From the IMG/VR virus record IMGVR_UViG_3300027861_000017, positions 1 through 64,000 of that record: a stretch of DNA of 64,000 nt; one strand, written 5' to 3'. The stretch's first letter is position 1, and each line of letters opens with the position of its first letter. The notes under the pieces were generated by a model. The model was not told where the DNA came from. It made no database searches and worked only from the letters and a program-made list of their open reading frames with translations. Positions 1 to 8,594 of this stretch are shown piece by piece. Made by a program: the position numbers and the translations under genes. Source of the DNA: a virus.

Positions 1-62
1 TTGCCCCAATTATTGTATGGGCTATTGCTTCCACCTGATGATGCAACATAAAAATTTGCCAT
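1..62 (-). CDS. 5' end of a probable beta-helix tail protein (partial)
   Basis: An ATG at 62 opens a frame that runs off the left edge; about 20 residues are visible. They begin MANFYVASSGGSNSP, resembling the first strand of right-handed beta-helix virion proteins (tailspikes, pectate-lyase-like folds), which often open with FYV-x(3)-G-S-x-x-P. That assignment is an inference from a very short stretch. It lies at the end of the virion block, where a receptor-binding or tail protein would be expected. Confidence 0.5.
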   Translation of the reverse strand, partial: MANFYVASSGGSNSPYNNWG

Positions 63-75
63 GTTTTAAAACCTT

Positions 76-153
76 TATATTAAAAATGTGCTTGCCCCAC
101 CTCGCCAGCAAAGGAGGGGGGGGGGGTGCTGACTAAACGGCAGAGCAAGCACT
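76..153 (-). terminator. Candidate rho-independent terminator, with an 11-base G run
   Basis: On the transcribed strand GTGCTTGC (152-145) pairs with GCAAGCAC (95-88) and is followed by ATTTTTAATAT. The loop is long (about 49 bases) and contains an 11-base homopolymer (G at 116-126 on the plus strand) that could be miscounted by sequencing. It separates the gene ending at 165 from the partial gene starting at 62. Confidence 0.45.
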
Positions 154-164
154 GGGGGAACTAT

Positions 165-599
165 TTAAGTAGTAGTCGTGCCTGTGATACCGTCTGCACC
201 ATCAATGTAAAATTCATACCTTCCACCAAACCCAACTTTATCAGTAGAGGTGGTAGGTGGTATTGTAATCATTATTCTCTCATTTACAAATGACCATGGC
301 ATATACAAACTAGATCCAACTGATACTCCTGATGTGGGAGATTGCATGCGTCTAGCTGGATAGAACCATTGTTCCGAGCTTCCAGGAAGGAAGTGACAAA
401 CCAAGAAATCAGCAGTCTTACGCACTCCAGCAGAAGATTGGTTCCTCACTACACTGAAAGGCAGCTTAGTAGTTGCTTCGAATCCAGTGGTAGGAACATA
501 CCTAATACCACTAAGTGTACCACTTACATAATCAGTTCTGGCCACAGAAGTGGTACCAGCAGTAGTCATTGTAAAGGTTATGTTTCTTTTATATAACAT
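165..599 (-). CDS. Uncharacterised virion-like protein, 144 aa
   Basis: The protein is rich in Ser, Thr, Gly and aromatic residues, with a beta-strand-like texture and few charged residues, typical of capsid decoration, fibre or tail accessory proteins. No enzyme motif, signal peptide or membrane segment is visible. AAGGG lies about 8 bases before the ATG. It is the penultimate gene of the virion block and is followed by a terminator-like hairpin. A structural role is inferred from composition and position only. Confidence 0.7.
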   Translation of the reverse strand: MLYKRNITFTMTTAGTTSVARTDYVSGTLSGIRYVPTTGFEATTKLPFSVVRNQSSAGVRKTADFLVCHFLPGSSEQWFYPARRMQSPTSGVSVGSSLYMPWSFVNERIMITIPPTTSTDKVGFGGRYEFYIDGADGITGTTTT

Positions 600-612
600 T
601 ATTTAACCCTTT

Positions 613-1161
613 TTATTTTTTTAGTTTTTTTTTACCCCTGCCCTTGCCTCTACCCTTAACCGGAGTTGGCTCAGGTTCAGGAGTAGGCTCAGGAATTGGT
701 TCCGGTATAGGCTCAGGTTCAGGTTCAGGGATAGGTTCAGGGATAGGTTCCGGTTCTGGAGTTGGCTCAGGAACTACTGTAGTTGAGCTAGGAGCTACCC
801 ATGTAAAATTACCACTACCATCAACATTATATTCTAAAACTGATCCTGCACCGTCAGATAGAAATACATTACCAGCATCTATCCAGACCTTCTTACCATA
901 CACACCATGATCATCACCATCTATATAGACTAACTTCTGGTCAGGTGATACTGTGTATGACATTATGCCCATACTTCCGTTAGCTAGAAATGCGAAATCT
1001 CCAACAGTTATTTGTTCGGCGCAACCTCCCCTATTCTCAGAATGAAGAAAGGATACTGATGTGCTATTTTTGTTTGTGTATAATTCTATGCCCCTAGTCC
1101 CAGCAGCGTGATATAAATAAGAGCTTCCTACTACAAAGCCCATGTCTTCTAGTGTTCCCAT
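613..1161 (-). CDS. Virion-like protein with Pro-Glu repeat and basic tail, 182 aa
   Basis: Residues 1-130 are a Gly/Ser-rich beta-type domain. Residues about 133-167 are a stiff repeat alternating Pro with Glu, Thr or Ile (PEPEP, PEPIPEP units). The last 14 residues are almost entirely Lys, Arg and Gly (KGRGKGRGKKKLKK). A folded head, rod-like acidic spacer and polybasic end suggest a surface-displayed or nucleic-acid-contacting virion protein. It lies two bases after the stop of the upstream gene at 1164. No family recognised. Confidence 0.7.
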   Translation of the reverse strand: MGTLEDMGFVVGSSYLYHAAGTRGIELYTNKNSTSVSFLHSENRGGCAEQITVGDFAFLANGSMGIMSYTVSPDQKLVYIDGDDHGVYGKKVWIDAGNVFLSDGAGSVLEYNVDGSGNFTWVAPSSTTVVPEPTPEPEPIPEPIPEPEPEPIPEPIPEPTPEPEPTPVKGRGKGRGKKKLKK

Positions 1162-1163
1162 AA

Positions 1164-2066
1164 TTAAACCTCATACCATTCATTACAAACGGTTATTCTA
1201 TTGTTATCTGCAACGGTATCATACCTTATTAAGTAATCTGTGTTTTGTTTCAATATAAATTCATCGCCCCTCTTAGTCGCTCCACCACTCTTCTTAGCAT
1301 CTGCCGCCATAATATTCACTAGTATATTGGTTCCGTCAGAAATAACTCCAGGATCTTCAAATATCTCTAAGGATGCTAAGCTTGTGCTATTTCTATCGTT
1401 ATTGTATGTTGTCAATAGTGTACCAGTTGAAGATGTAGCTGGGTCTTCGTAAAAGAATATAGTTCCAGCTAGAGCACTCACGGAATTAAATGTGAAATGT
1501 ATTCTAGTAGTTGAATTAGGTGATCTAACTAATAAATATTTATCACTGGCTTTATCAACATCTTCATCGTATACTTGGCATGTATAGTGTTTACCTTCAT
1601 GTATTTTATGATGTTCTAATTCTACAGTAACAAAATAACCCTCATCAGCACCGCCGCAAGCCTCAGTGTCAAATTCAGCCATGTTGCCATTTTTATCTCT
1701 AAGACGGGCATTGACACATCCAGGTTGAAAATCTATATCTGAAACACTACGAGCCAAAGCTTTTACTAGGAATTTAGTATCATTGCCAGTATGATTAAAT
1801 TTCACTTTCTTGATACCAGCATTATAGAAATTTTCAGCTTGACATGATCTTAAAGTTTGGGTATCACCAAACGTAGAACCATCCATACTTAATTGAAGAT
1901 TTAGATCGTAGTTGCCATAATTATATATAGCTAAACTATTAGCAAGCATAGTAGTACCGTTACCAGCTTGAGTTGTCAAATCTCCAGATATATCGTAAGT
2001 CAATGAGCTATTAGCAGCAGTGAAACCTGTACTCATATAAAATTTATAATGATTAGGACTGCTCAT
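1164..2066 (-). CDS. Uncharacterised virion-like protein, 300 aa
   Basis: A 300-residue protein rich in Ser, Thr, Asn and Gly with no catalytic motif I recognise. Residue texture suggests two beta-rich domains. Its start overlaps the upstream gene's stop by four bases (ATGA), so translation is probably coupled. It belongs to the run of structural-looking proteins downstream of the major capsid gene. A fibre, decoration or tail-adaptor role is possible; the sequence does not say which. Confidence 0.7.
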   Translation of the reverse strand: MSSPNHYKFYMSTGFTAANSSLTYDISGDLTTQAGNGTTMLANSLAIYNYGNYDLNLQLSMDGSTFGDTQTLRSCQAENFYNAGIKKVKFNHTGNDTKFLVKALARSVSDIDFQPGCVNARLRDKNGNMAEFDTEACGGADEGYFVTVELEHHKIHEGKHYTCQVYDEDVDKASDKYLLVRSPNSTTRIHFTFNSVSALAGTIFFYEDPATSSTGTLLTTYNNDRNSTSLASLEIFEDPGVISDGTNILVNIMAADAKKSGGATKRGDEFILKQNTDYLIRYDTVADNNRITVCNEWYEV

Positions 2067-2707
2067 GGTTGTGTTTCCTCTTTAACATTTAACTCAAGGG
2101 TTGTATAATTACCATTAGCTCTAGATATAACCCTTAATAGAAATTTCAAACCAGTTTTTATTATCCTAGCATCTCTATTCTTGGCTGATCCACCGTCTTT
2201 AGCACCACTACCCCATCTCTCTTGGTAGGTAACGGGGGACGGTCCGGTATTAATTATAGTAGGATCTTTTAATAATTGAGATGCTGCTGTAGTTCCAGAA
2301 TCGCCATCGTAATTTCTTAATGGTATATTAGTTCCAGTACTAGATGTTACTGGATTAGCCCAAACTTGATATTCAGTTTCGGCCAAAGATGTTATATCTA
2401 TTTTAAAATAAGCTCTAATTCCTGCCGTAGATGGGGAAACATAATAAAAATCTTGAGCCTCATCTATACCAGCAGTCCAATAATAGTTACCAGAAAAAGC
2501 CTTCCCTTGCTTAGTTAAGCTATTTCCATAATCTATTACTGTAATACCTTGGCCTTCCTCAACTTGAACCCAACCGGTAGTAGTCCATTTATAGGTATCT
2601 TTGGTATCGTGTTCCCAGAAGGTAGCTCCAGCCAATTCTGGCGATGGTTTAACATCTGTAGAGCTACCTAAATAATATAAATTACTGTTTAACGTGTCTA
2701 TTGTCAT
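2063..2707 (-). CDS. Uncharacterised virion-like protein, 214 aa
   Basis: The N-terminal part contains ATFWEHDTKDTYKWTTTGW (about residues 28-46), resembling the aromatic repeat (ATFYE-DTG-Y-W-GT-W) found in many phage tail and head-fibre proteins. The remainder is Ser/Thr/Gly-rich. No enzymatic motif is visible. Coupled by ATGA overlap to the 300-residue protein that follows. Confidence 0.7.
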   Translation of the reverse strand: MTIDTLNSNLYYLGSSTDVKPSPELAGATFWEHDTKDTYKWTTTGWVQVEEGQGITVIDYGNSLTKQGKAFSGNYYWTAGIDEAQDFYYVSPSTAGIRAYFKIDITSLAETEYQVWANPVTSSTGTNIPLRNYDGDSGTTAASQLLKDPTIINTGPSPVTYQERWGSGAKDGGSAKNRDARIIKTGLKFLLRVISRANGNYTTLELNVKEETQP

Positions 2708-2735
2708 ATCTTTTCATATTCGCAACATTATTAAT

Positions 2736-4052
2736 TTAAGATGCTGGAATCTTTGCTATATCATCCTGTGGTCGAATTTCCTTAGCATTTCCCATCCAGC
2801 ATTGTTCTACATAACTCATATTATCAAGAGCACCCTGCAACTGTGCTGCTTGTTCCTTAAACCCTTCACATTCAGATCTCATCCCATTGATATTCTGTGT
2901 CAACTCATCCACTCTAGCACATGTATCTTTATACATAGGAGTGTTGGGGTCCATTTGGCCTTTAAGACCGGTGAGACTGTTAACTTCTCCAGCAAGATGT
3001 TCTGCTTCGCTTCTGATTTGTTCAAAGCTGCTCCTAGCTTGGTTAATTCTCTGCTGAAGCTCTTGCCTCCTGGAGTCCATTTTAACTCTCATGGAGCAAT
3101 CACTCTCGAATGGATACATCCACATAGCTTTAAGTAGATCGCATTTCTCTGGGACGTAAACTTTTATGCCCATACCACGAGCTATACCTACAAAGTACTC
3201 AACAGACGGTCTTTGGTATGAGTATTCGTTGCCCATTCCAAAACCACCCTGAGCCATGTCAACACCATAAATATGGATATGCTCAAAACCTTTACCGCCA
3301 TGCTCTCGTGCTAAAGCAGTCTCAAGTATGGCCATTACTAACATCCAACTTATAGAGTTAGTAAAGTAAGTACCGTACCTACTCGTTATCATATCTTTAA
3401 TACATGGAGCACCATCCTTACCCTCTAGAAATGGTACACTCATTGGAATCTCAGGTACAAGGTGTTGCATGTAACACATTACACCAAATTCACTTAATCT
3501 ATCCCCTAGCCATGCGTGATGGCTGTGATCTCTTCCTACAGCAGCTTCGTAATCGTGTTTGTGATGTATCTGGAACCAACGAGTAACCTTTTTCATGAAA
3601 TCTTCTTGGTTCGGTCTCCAAGCTATATAAAGCTGATTCAATCCCCATATTTCTACATCATCCTGGTCAAAGAGGTATTTAACATCAAACATGCTGCTTG
3701 GTGCAAAGCCTACTATTGCTACCTTATTCTTATCTCTGTAAAGAGGCTTACCATCGTCAGTCAACCATTCTGACCCAACTATGGGACCATCTCCTCCGGA
3801 CTTAGATCCTATGCATAGCTTTGGTTGTACTATCTTAGTATCTTTTACTATGATATCCTCTTTTGGTATATCGACTATAAGGTTACTTCTCTTAGGCTTC
3901 GATGTACCTCTTTCGTTCATCTTACTTTTTATCAACTCTAAGAGATCTGCTTTAGTGCGTTTCTTGGCACCCTTTATGTTGAATGCGTCTTGTGCTACTT
4001 GGATCAATTCCACCTTCGTCATTGTGTCGATATCCCTTACATTACTCTCCAT
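2736..4052 (-). CDS. Rossmann-type glycosyltransferase-like phage protein with coiled-coil tail
   Basis: The start ATG at 4052 follows GGGAGGGG. Residues 8-45 resemble a small Rho-N/SAP-like helical domain (TKVELIQVAQ, KRTKADLLELI). A Rossmann-like core follows: KVAIVGFAPSS, VEIWGLNQLY, a Trp/His segment, TNSISWMLVMAI, then IHIYGVDMA. The order NGPS-like loop, N-Q-Y, membrane-like helix, G-(I/V)-D resembles GT42 sialyltransferases and DUF115-type proteins. The last 120 residues are a predicted coiled coil. It sits among structural genes. Related proteins are common in phages without assigned function, so transfer of a nonulosonic acid onto virions is a hypothesis. Confidence 0.6.
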   Translation of the reverse strand: MESNVRDIDTMTKVELIQVAQDAFNIKGAKKRTKADLLELIKSKMNERGTSKPKRSNLIVDIPKEDIIVKDTKIVQPKLCIGSKSGGDGPIVGSEWLTDDGKPLYRDKNKVAIVGFAPSSMFDVKYLFDQDDVEIWGLNQLYIAWRPNQEDFMKKVTRWFQIHHKHDYEAAVGRDHSHHAWLGDRLSEFGVMCYMQHLVPEIPMSVPFLEGKDGAPCIKDMITSRYGTYFTNSISWMLVMAILETALAREHGGKGFEHIHIYGVDMAQGGFGMGNEYSYQRPSVEYFVGIARGMGIKVYVPEKCDLLKAMWMYPFESDCSMRVKMDSRRQELQQRINQARSSFEQIRSEAEHLAGEVNSLTGLKGQMDPNTPMYKDTCARVDELTQNINGMRSECEGFKEQAAQLQGALDNMSYVEQCWMGNAKEIRPQDDIAKIPAS

Positions 4053-4070
4053 GATAGTTTCCCCTCCCAT

Positions 4071-4113
4071 AAAAAATTAAAAGTAATGTGACCCCACAAT
4101 TAAGTAGGGCCAC
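4071..4113 (-). terminator. Rho-independent terminator after the gene ending at 4122
   Basis: On the transcribed strand GTGGCCC (4113-4107) can pair with GGGGTCAC (4095-4088), leaving an 11-base loop, and is followed by ATTACTTTTAATTTTTT. The stem has one bulge. It would end transcription before the glycosyltransferase-like gene or attenuate it. Confidence 0.5.
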
Positions 4114-4121
4114 AACATGTA

Positions 4122-4619
4122 CTAAGTTGAACTTGAAACAGTATACTTGACTCCAAAATTCTGCGTAGTAGGTACAGCTACAGTAGATAATAGCCATTGA
4201 GAACTATTAAGCGCATTAAGATTTAGCGTTAAACTATCACTAATTGCTGATGTAACTGCGTTAGTAGATACTGCTACAACGCATGCACTAGAATTAGCAC
4301 TATAAATTCTTACTGGATATGCATTTACTGCACCAGTAGAAAACCTGATAGCACAAGGAGCTGAAGATATTTTAACTATTCGTTTAACATCTCCAGCAGT
4401 TGGAGTTTTCATTAAGAAAACTTGTTTGATTGTATTGTTAAGTATTGACACACCGGTAGGGCTAAGAGTAGCATTACCTGATGTATGAACAACTATGTTT
4501 TTATTTCTTATGACACCACTAGATTCCAGCTCTATTGACGCACCATCAGGGACTATTAAGTCTCCATCTTGGGAATTATATACTCGCCCATTGTGGTGTC
4601 CTACTTCTGTACTAGCCAT
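4122..4619 (-). CDS. Uncharacterised virion-like protein, 165 aa
   Basis: Starts with a good ribosome site (GGAGG). The sequence is beta-rich: a DG-x-L-x-V-P-D-G-A hairpin near residue 20 is followed by alternating Ser, Thr, Val and Asn, as in capsid decoration or fibre proteins. No motifs of an enzyme. It is flanked by two structured intergenic regions, suggesting independent control of its level, as expected for an abundant virion protein. Confidence 0.7.
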   Translation of the reverse strand: MASTEVGHHNGRVYNSQDGDLIVPDGASIELESSGVIRNKNIVVHTSGNATLSPTGVSILNNTIKQVFLMKTPTAGDVKRIVKISSAPCAIRFSTGAVNAYPVRIYSANSSACVVAVSTNAVTSAISDSLTLNLNALNSSQWLLSTVAVPTTQNFGVKYTVSSST

Positions 4620-4654
4620 AGTATGACCTCCATTGAAAAATTGTTAAACCCAGG

Positions 4655-4713
4655 AGGGAGCAATTGGATGACCGAGCATTCCCAGTCCGAACCAACTACT
4701 CCCTTAGAATGCT
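4655..4713 (-). other. Structured intergenic RNA with interleaved complementarity
   Basis: On the RNA strand AGCATTC (4713-4707) is complementary to GAATGCT (4681-4675). CTAAGGGAG-type bases 4704-4699 (AGGGAG) are complementary to CTCCCT at 4660-4655. The two pairings interleave, as in an H-type pseudoknot or two alternative folds. It starts in the stop codon of the upstream gene and ends about 35 bases before the next ATG. There is no clear U tract. Confidence 0.35.
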
Positions 4714-5173
4714 AGGTTGATGGGCCTACAAGAAGTGCAGACTGATCTATAAGAGTAGAATCATATAGACTTGTTGCTCCAGGTCTACGAACTCCATATT
4801 TTATAACAGTACCAGACAGACCAAGACCAGACGTATTGGTAATGGCAAATCTTATGTACTCTTTATCTGGTTTGTAAACATCCAGAAATACAGTCTTACC
4901 TTCGGCGGTATCTCTACCCTTGTTGCCTGATGTTACGGCTACTACTGTGGTAGATCCCATATTGACGAAAGTTCCAGCAGAGTCAGTAGATCCCTGAACC
5001 CTAAGAAACATTGTTTTACTGTTAACAGGCTCGAAATCTGTAGAACCTCTGAAAATATAAACAGCACCTTCTGCGTCTCTCATGTCTATAACACCAGAGA
5101 AGATAGTGCTTGTTACACCTATGCTACCCAGACCGGTGTCTGGTAGTACAACGCAATTATCACGAAAATTCAT
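4712..5173 (-). CDS. Uncharacterised virion-like protein, 153 aa
   Basis: Start chosen at the ATG at 5173, after GGAGG and a spacer. The chain is beta-rich with repeated Gly, Thr and Val, and contains FSGVIDMRDAEGAVYIF and YIRFAITNTSG, the texture of phage head-decoration or tail-tube-like small structural proteins. It comes directly after the endonuclease inserted behind the capsid gene, so originally it probably followed the major capsid gene. Confidence 0.7.
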   Translation of the reverse strand: MNFRDNCVVLPDTGLGSIGVTSTIFSGVIDMRDAEGAVYIFRGSTDFEPVNSKTMFLRVQGSTDSAGTFVNMGSTTVVAVTSGNKGRDTAEGKTVFLDVYKPDKEYIRFAITNTSGLGLSGTVIKYGVRRPGATSLYDSTLIDQSALLVGPST

Positions 5174-5202
5174 CTTTTTTGCCTCCAAAGAAGAAATTAT
5201 TG

Positions 5203-6030
5203 TTATTGTTTGATTCTTATAAACTTAAAATCTTTATAATGGTTTTCTATGGCTTGTTGCCTTTTTACATCCTTATCTCTAAGACTCCCGTCAGAAAGAA
5301 AATGATGAGACTCATCCCATTCCATTATTAATTTTATATCTTTATTAAAATAGTCGAGCCAGTATCCAAGTTCTGGTATGAAATGTTCACCGCCGTTAGT
5401 GGCGTGTCTTCCTTCTATACCGTGTACAATATCAAAACATCTAAAGAATTCACAAGCTTTTGGGTTGTATTGAATATATCCGTTGCTATGAACAGCGGAA
5501 CATTGTCTACAACAATATCGTCTGCCTTGTATTGCTTGCCTCCTAGATAACTTATTATCGCAATCTGGATTGTCGCAATCAGGTATTTTTATATCAAACC
5601 TTCTTCTTCTATTCAATTCTGCTGTTGAGCAGCTTCTAGAACAATGAACGGTTCCCAATTTCACTTGAAAAAGATCTAAGAAATTTTCACAACCTTGAGC
5701 AACGCATTGAATATCCGATAATTGATTGCTCAATTCATCGTTTTTAGCTTTCGCTTTTTGGTGATATTCTTTTTGCTTGTGGGGATTTTTATGTCCCCAC
5801 TCTTTACGTTGTTCGTTTCCCTTATCTTTATTTTCTTCACGATAAGCTTTACGTTTATCTGAGTTGTCGATATTATAATCTCTAACTCTCTGCTTAATAG
5901 ATTCTTTATTAGCTTGGTAATACTCTTTACTTTTAGCTGATAATTTATCTTTATTTGCTTCACAGTAACGCTTATTTTGAATTCTTTTCTTTTCTTTTTT
6001 CAACTGTTCTTTAGATAATGACTCGTTCAT
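5203..6030 (-). CDS. Free-standing homing-endonuclease-like protein (VSR/PD-DExK type)
   Basis: Residues 1-100 are a Lys/Arg/Tyr-rich helical array with KEYYQANKE-type repeats, as in phage homing endonucleases. Residues about 105-180 hold four CxxC-like knuckles. The C-terminal 60 residues (ELGYWLDYF, then LIMEWDESHHF, then KDVKRQQAI and FIRIKQ) fit the very-short-patch-repair/EDxHD nuclease fold: Asp, E-x-D, then HH and a basic helix. It sits 8 bases after the capsid stop. Such genes spread themselves into intact copies of the flanking sequence. Family assignment is by motif only. Confidence 0.7.
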   Translation of the reverse strand: MNESLSKEQLKKEKKRIQNKRYCEANKDKLSAKSKEYYQANKESIKQRVRDYNIDNSDKRKAYREENKDKGNEQRKEWGHKNPHKQKEYHQKAKAKNDELSNQLSDIQCVAQGCENFLDLFQVKLGTVHCSRSCSTAELNRRRRFDIKIPDCDNPDCDNKLSRRQAIQGRRYCCRQCSAVHSNGYIQYNPKACEFFRCFDIVHGIEGRHATNGGEHFIPELGYWLDYFNKDIKLIMEWDESHHFLSDGSLRDKDVKRQQAIENHYKDFKFIRIKQ

Positions 6031-6037
6031 ATTTTAC

Positions 6038-7363
6038 TTATCCCAATGTTACGCGGCTGAACGCTTCGGATAACACAACCATCCCGTCGGTCTCAAGAAG
6101 TACCCTAAAAGCCACCTGATAAGTATCGGCATAACGCTCATCTAACCTTCTAATCTGAAGATCAAGGGAATCAGCAATGTGATACCATTTGAAGTCTCCA
6201 AATATTCCAACATACTGTCCGGTAGTGAAAGTATTAGGAGCATACTCACTCATAAAGAATGGTCTATCAAGAATAGTGTCTGGACGATCTGAAGCTAGAC
6301 CTGCTCTCCATAGATAATCACCATCATTGCCTTTGAGTTTTCTTATGTCCCTGATAGCATCCCTATGGAAAATCCAAGATCCACTATTCATATACTGTCC
6401 CTTAACATTGTACTTGCAATTAATAAGACCATCGGCCTTTATTTGGGTAGCAGTATTTCCAGTTGCAATATCCCTATCAGTGTTAAGACCAGCAGCACTA
6501 GCTATGAATATACCTAGGGGCTTATTTGCTCCTGAACCTAACATAAATGCCTTCTCAGCACCTTCAGCAGCCTTATGGGACATTCTCTCTATAACCTTAC
6601 CTTCCACATCTATAGCACCCATCCTGAGCAATTTCTCAGAAAGTTTGATCATACCATGTAGGGGATGAGGATAAAGCTCTCTCTTGTCAAAATTCATCTG
6701 AGTGTCATCTGGAGGTGTTTGTGTCTCATTTCCCCATACGAAATCATCAGGATCGTTATCAAGAGCAACTTCACCAAGACTCATAGCCTTTGGAAGTGTA
6801 TGTACTGTACCTAGTTGCTTCATGAATAGTTCATCATCTACTTTCTGAATTATCTTAGATACCATTTGTTCCGGCATTATTAAATAACCCGCCTGAGTAT
6901 CATTGTTAGCCTGAAGGTTTCTCATCTCTGATTCATTCATGCCTTCTCTACAATACTGAACCATAGCATCTCTGTATTCCTGAGTAGCATAAGCATTATT
7001 GTTCATAATACGATGTGCTCTGAATGCAGTCCTGTATCTTTCAGGAATATGGTCCATACTTATATTTCTATCTTCAGTATCATTGTCCCCTGAAGTAGGT
7101 TTGATTGGAGTATACTGAGCTTTCTCCATCTCTTCTTTGCGAGCCTCAAGATCAGCAGTACGTTTCTCACTAGCTGCCTGAGTTTTCTTATGATCATCAA
7201 TCTGGGCTGTGAATGAATCAAAATCAACATTCGCTTTATCCCAAGTCTCCAACTCCTCTGGAGTTAGTTCTCTCTTCTCTGTAAGAGCCACGTTATTCAG
7301 ATCTTCCTGAATCTTAACGACCTTATTACGCTCATCATAAACGGCTTTTATATCTATAGGCAT
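6038..7363 (-). CDS. HK97-family major capsid protein with N-terminal delta domain
   Basis: A 441-residue protein. Residues 1-85 are charged helices (ELTPEELETWD, EARKEEMEKA), the delta scaffold domain normally removed by the prohead protease. Residues 100-150 precede the usual mature start. From about 156 it reads TQAGYLIMPEQMVSKII, the N-arm signature of HK97-type capsids, followed by KLSEKLLRMG, GANKPLGIF and a closing FRVLLETDGMVVL. Length, domain order and position directly after the prohead protease gene all agree. Confidence 0.95.
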   Translation of the reverse strand: MPIDIKAVYDERNKVVKIQEDLNNVALTEKRELTPEELETWDKANVDFDSFTAQIDDHKKTQAASEKRTADLEARKEEMEKAQYTPIKPTSGDNDTEDRNISMDHIPERYRTAFRAHRIMNNNAYATQEYRDAMVQYCREGMNESEMRNLQANNDTQAGYLIMPEQMVSKIIQKVDDELFMKQLGTVHTLPKAMSLGEVALDNDPDDFVWGNETQTPPDDTQMNFDKRELYPHPLHGMIKLSEKLLRMGAIDVEGKVIERMSHKAAEGAEKAFMLGSGANKPLGIFIASAAGLNTDRDIATGNTATQIKADGLINCKYNVKGQYMNSGSWIFHRDAIRDIRKLKGNDGDYLWRAGLASDRPDTILDRPFFMSEYAPNTFTTGQYVGIFGDFKWYHIADSLDLQIRRLDERYADTYQVAFRVLLETDGMVVLSEAFSRVTLG

Positions 7364-7367
7364 TTTA

Positions 7368-8594
7368 TTAAAACTCCTCTAATGTTATATGTTTCTTTTT
7401 TAGTTGAACTTCTCTGTCTCTTTGCTTAGCTAGAATCTCTGCTTCAGATGGCTTCTGCTCATCATCGCTATTATTCTCATCCTCATTGACGTTCTCGTCT
7501 GAGGCTTGTTGGTTATCGTTTACTTCATCGTTACTACTATCATCACCATCAACGTTCTCGTTAGATGGATCGCTTTCATCCTTACTATCGTCTTCCAAAG
7601 GTTCTACTTTGGTATCGTCTTCAATTTTAACTTCCTTGCTTTCTTGTTCTACTGTGACATTCAACTTTAGATTGACTGGCACATCTAGATTAATTTTCTG
7701 TTCTTGTTTATCTTCTACTGCTTCGTCTTTCTTATCTTTAGGATTAGTAACTTCTGTTCCGTCTTCTGGATTAGTTACTTCTGTTCCGTCAACATTTTTG
7801 TTAGGTGCTTTGGAATCATCTTTGATATCATCTGGGATCTTTACAGTCTCATCATCCCTATTAGTCCATACACTCAATGACCTAAGAGCTAGGTTAGTAT
7901 CTGGATAAGCAGGAAATAAAACCTGAGAACCATCAAATATAGATGAGCAACCTCCAGGCTTCAATGTCCTTATTGGCATACCATCTTTATCGTTTTCCCA
8001 TCTATCTCCATCTTGATTAGTTCTAAATCCGAATGAATTACCTTTGATGACTTTCTTTTCTATCGGGATTAGTACCATATCTCTTATAGTATTTGTAACG
8101 AGTGGTGTTAGTTTATATCGCAAACCAACTTCATCTTCCCAAACTTCCAATTTACCTTCTGGGCCTGGGGCAGATTCTCTACCTAAAGGATAATTCTGAT
8201 CATGATTAAATAGATCTATAACATCGCTACCTTGCAATGCGTCTCTAAAAAAACCTTTCTCTATTTGCTCTCTGAATCCACCAAGATCTCCAGATAATTT
8301 ACCAAATTTAGCATAATACCCTTCTATGACAGGTAAATCATTGTCATCTTTGGCAACCCTTATCTCTGCGTCTGTCTGAGGAGTAAATCTTCTCTCAATC
8401 CCATCTATTTTAAACTTCTCTTTATCGACTGCCATATTTCCTCTTGATTTTTTATTTTTATCTTTCCAACTCACATTACATATAGCGAGTCTTTGTTTAT
8501 TATCAGTATATTCTGTATTCATCTTGTCATCGCTCATGCAACGTTCTATGAATTTATCTTTGTCTTCATTTTTTTTTGGTTTTGGTATTGGCAT
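7368..8594 (-). CDS. Prohead maturation protease (S78 type) with long acidic tail
   Basis: ATG at 8594 follows AGGGAAG. Residues 1-45 (MPIPKPKKNEDKDKFIERCM, then KQRLAICNVSW) are a small domain also seen on other phage proteases. Residues 65-210 are the protease: IEGYYAKFG, DLFNHDQNYPLGR with catalytic His131, and KGNSFGFR with Ser187. After about 255 the chain becomes a 140-residue Asp/Glu/Asn-rich tail with a duplicated DGTEVTNP unit, probably an internal scaffold segment. It cleaves the capsid delta domain and itself inside the prohead. Confidence 0.92.
   Translation of the reverse strand: MPIPKPKKNEDKDKFIERCMSDDKMNTEYTDNKQRLAICNVSWKDKNKKSRGNMAVDKEKFKIDGIERRFTPQTDAEIRVAKDDNDLPVIEGYYAKFGKLSGDLGGFREQIEKGFFRDALQGSDVIDLFNHDQNYPLGRESAPGPEGKLEVWEDEVGLRYKLTPLVTNTIRDMVLIPIEKKVIKGNSFGFRTNQDGDRWENDKDGMPIRTLKPGGCSSIFDGSQVLFPAYPDTNLALRSLSVWTNRDDETVKIPDDIKDDSKAPNKNVDGTEVTNPEDGTEVTNPKDKKDEAVEDKQEQKINLDVPVNLKLNVTVEQESKEVKIEDDTKVEPLEDDSKDESDPSNENVDGDDSSNDEVNDNQQASDENVNEDENNSDDEQKPSEAEILAKQRDREVQLKKKHITLEEF

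Noticed and set aside
644-910. Plus-strand frame rich in Gly and Ser repeats
   Set aside because: It is the mirror of the Pro-Glu repeat coding on the minus strand; no ribosome site and opposite to all real genes.
7486-7908. Plus-strand Ser/Leu-rich frame opposite the protease tail
   Set aside because: A by-product of the acidic repeat codons on the other strand.
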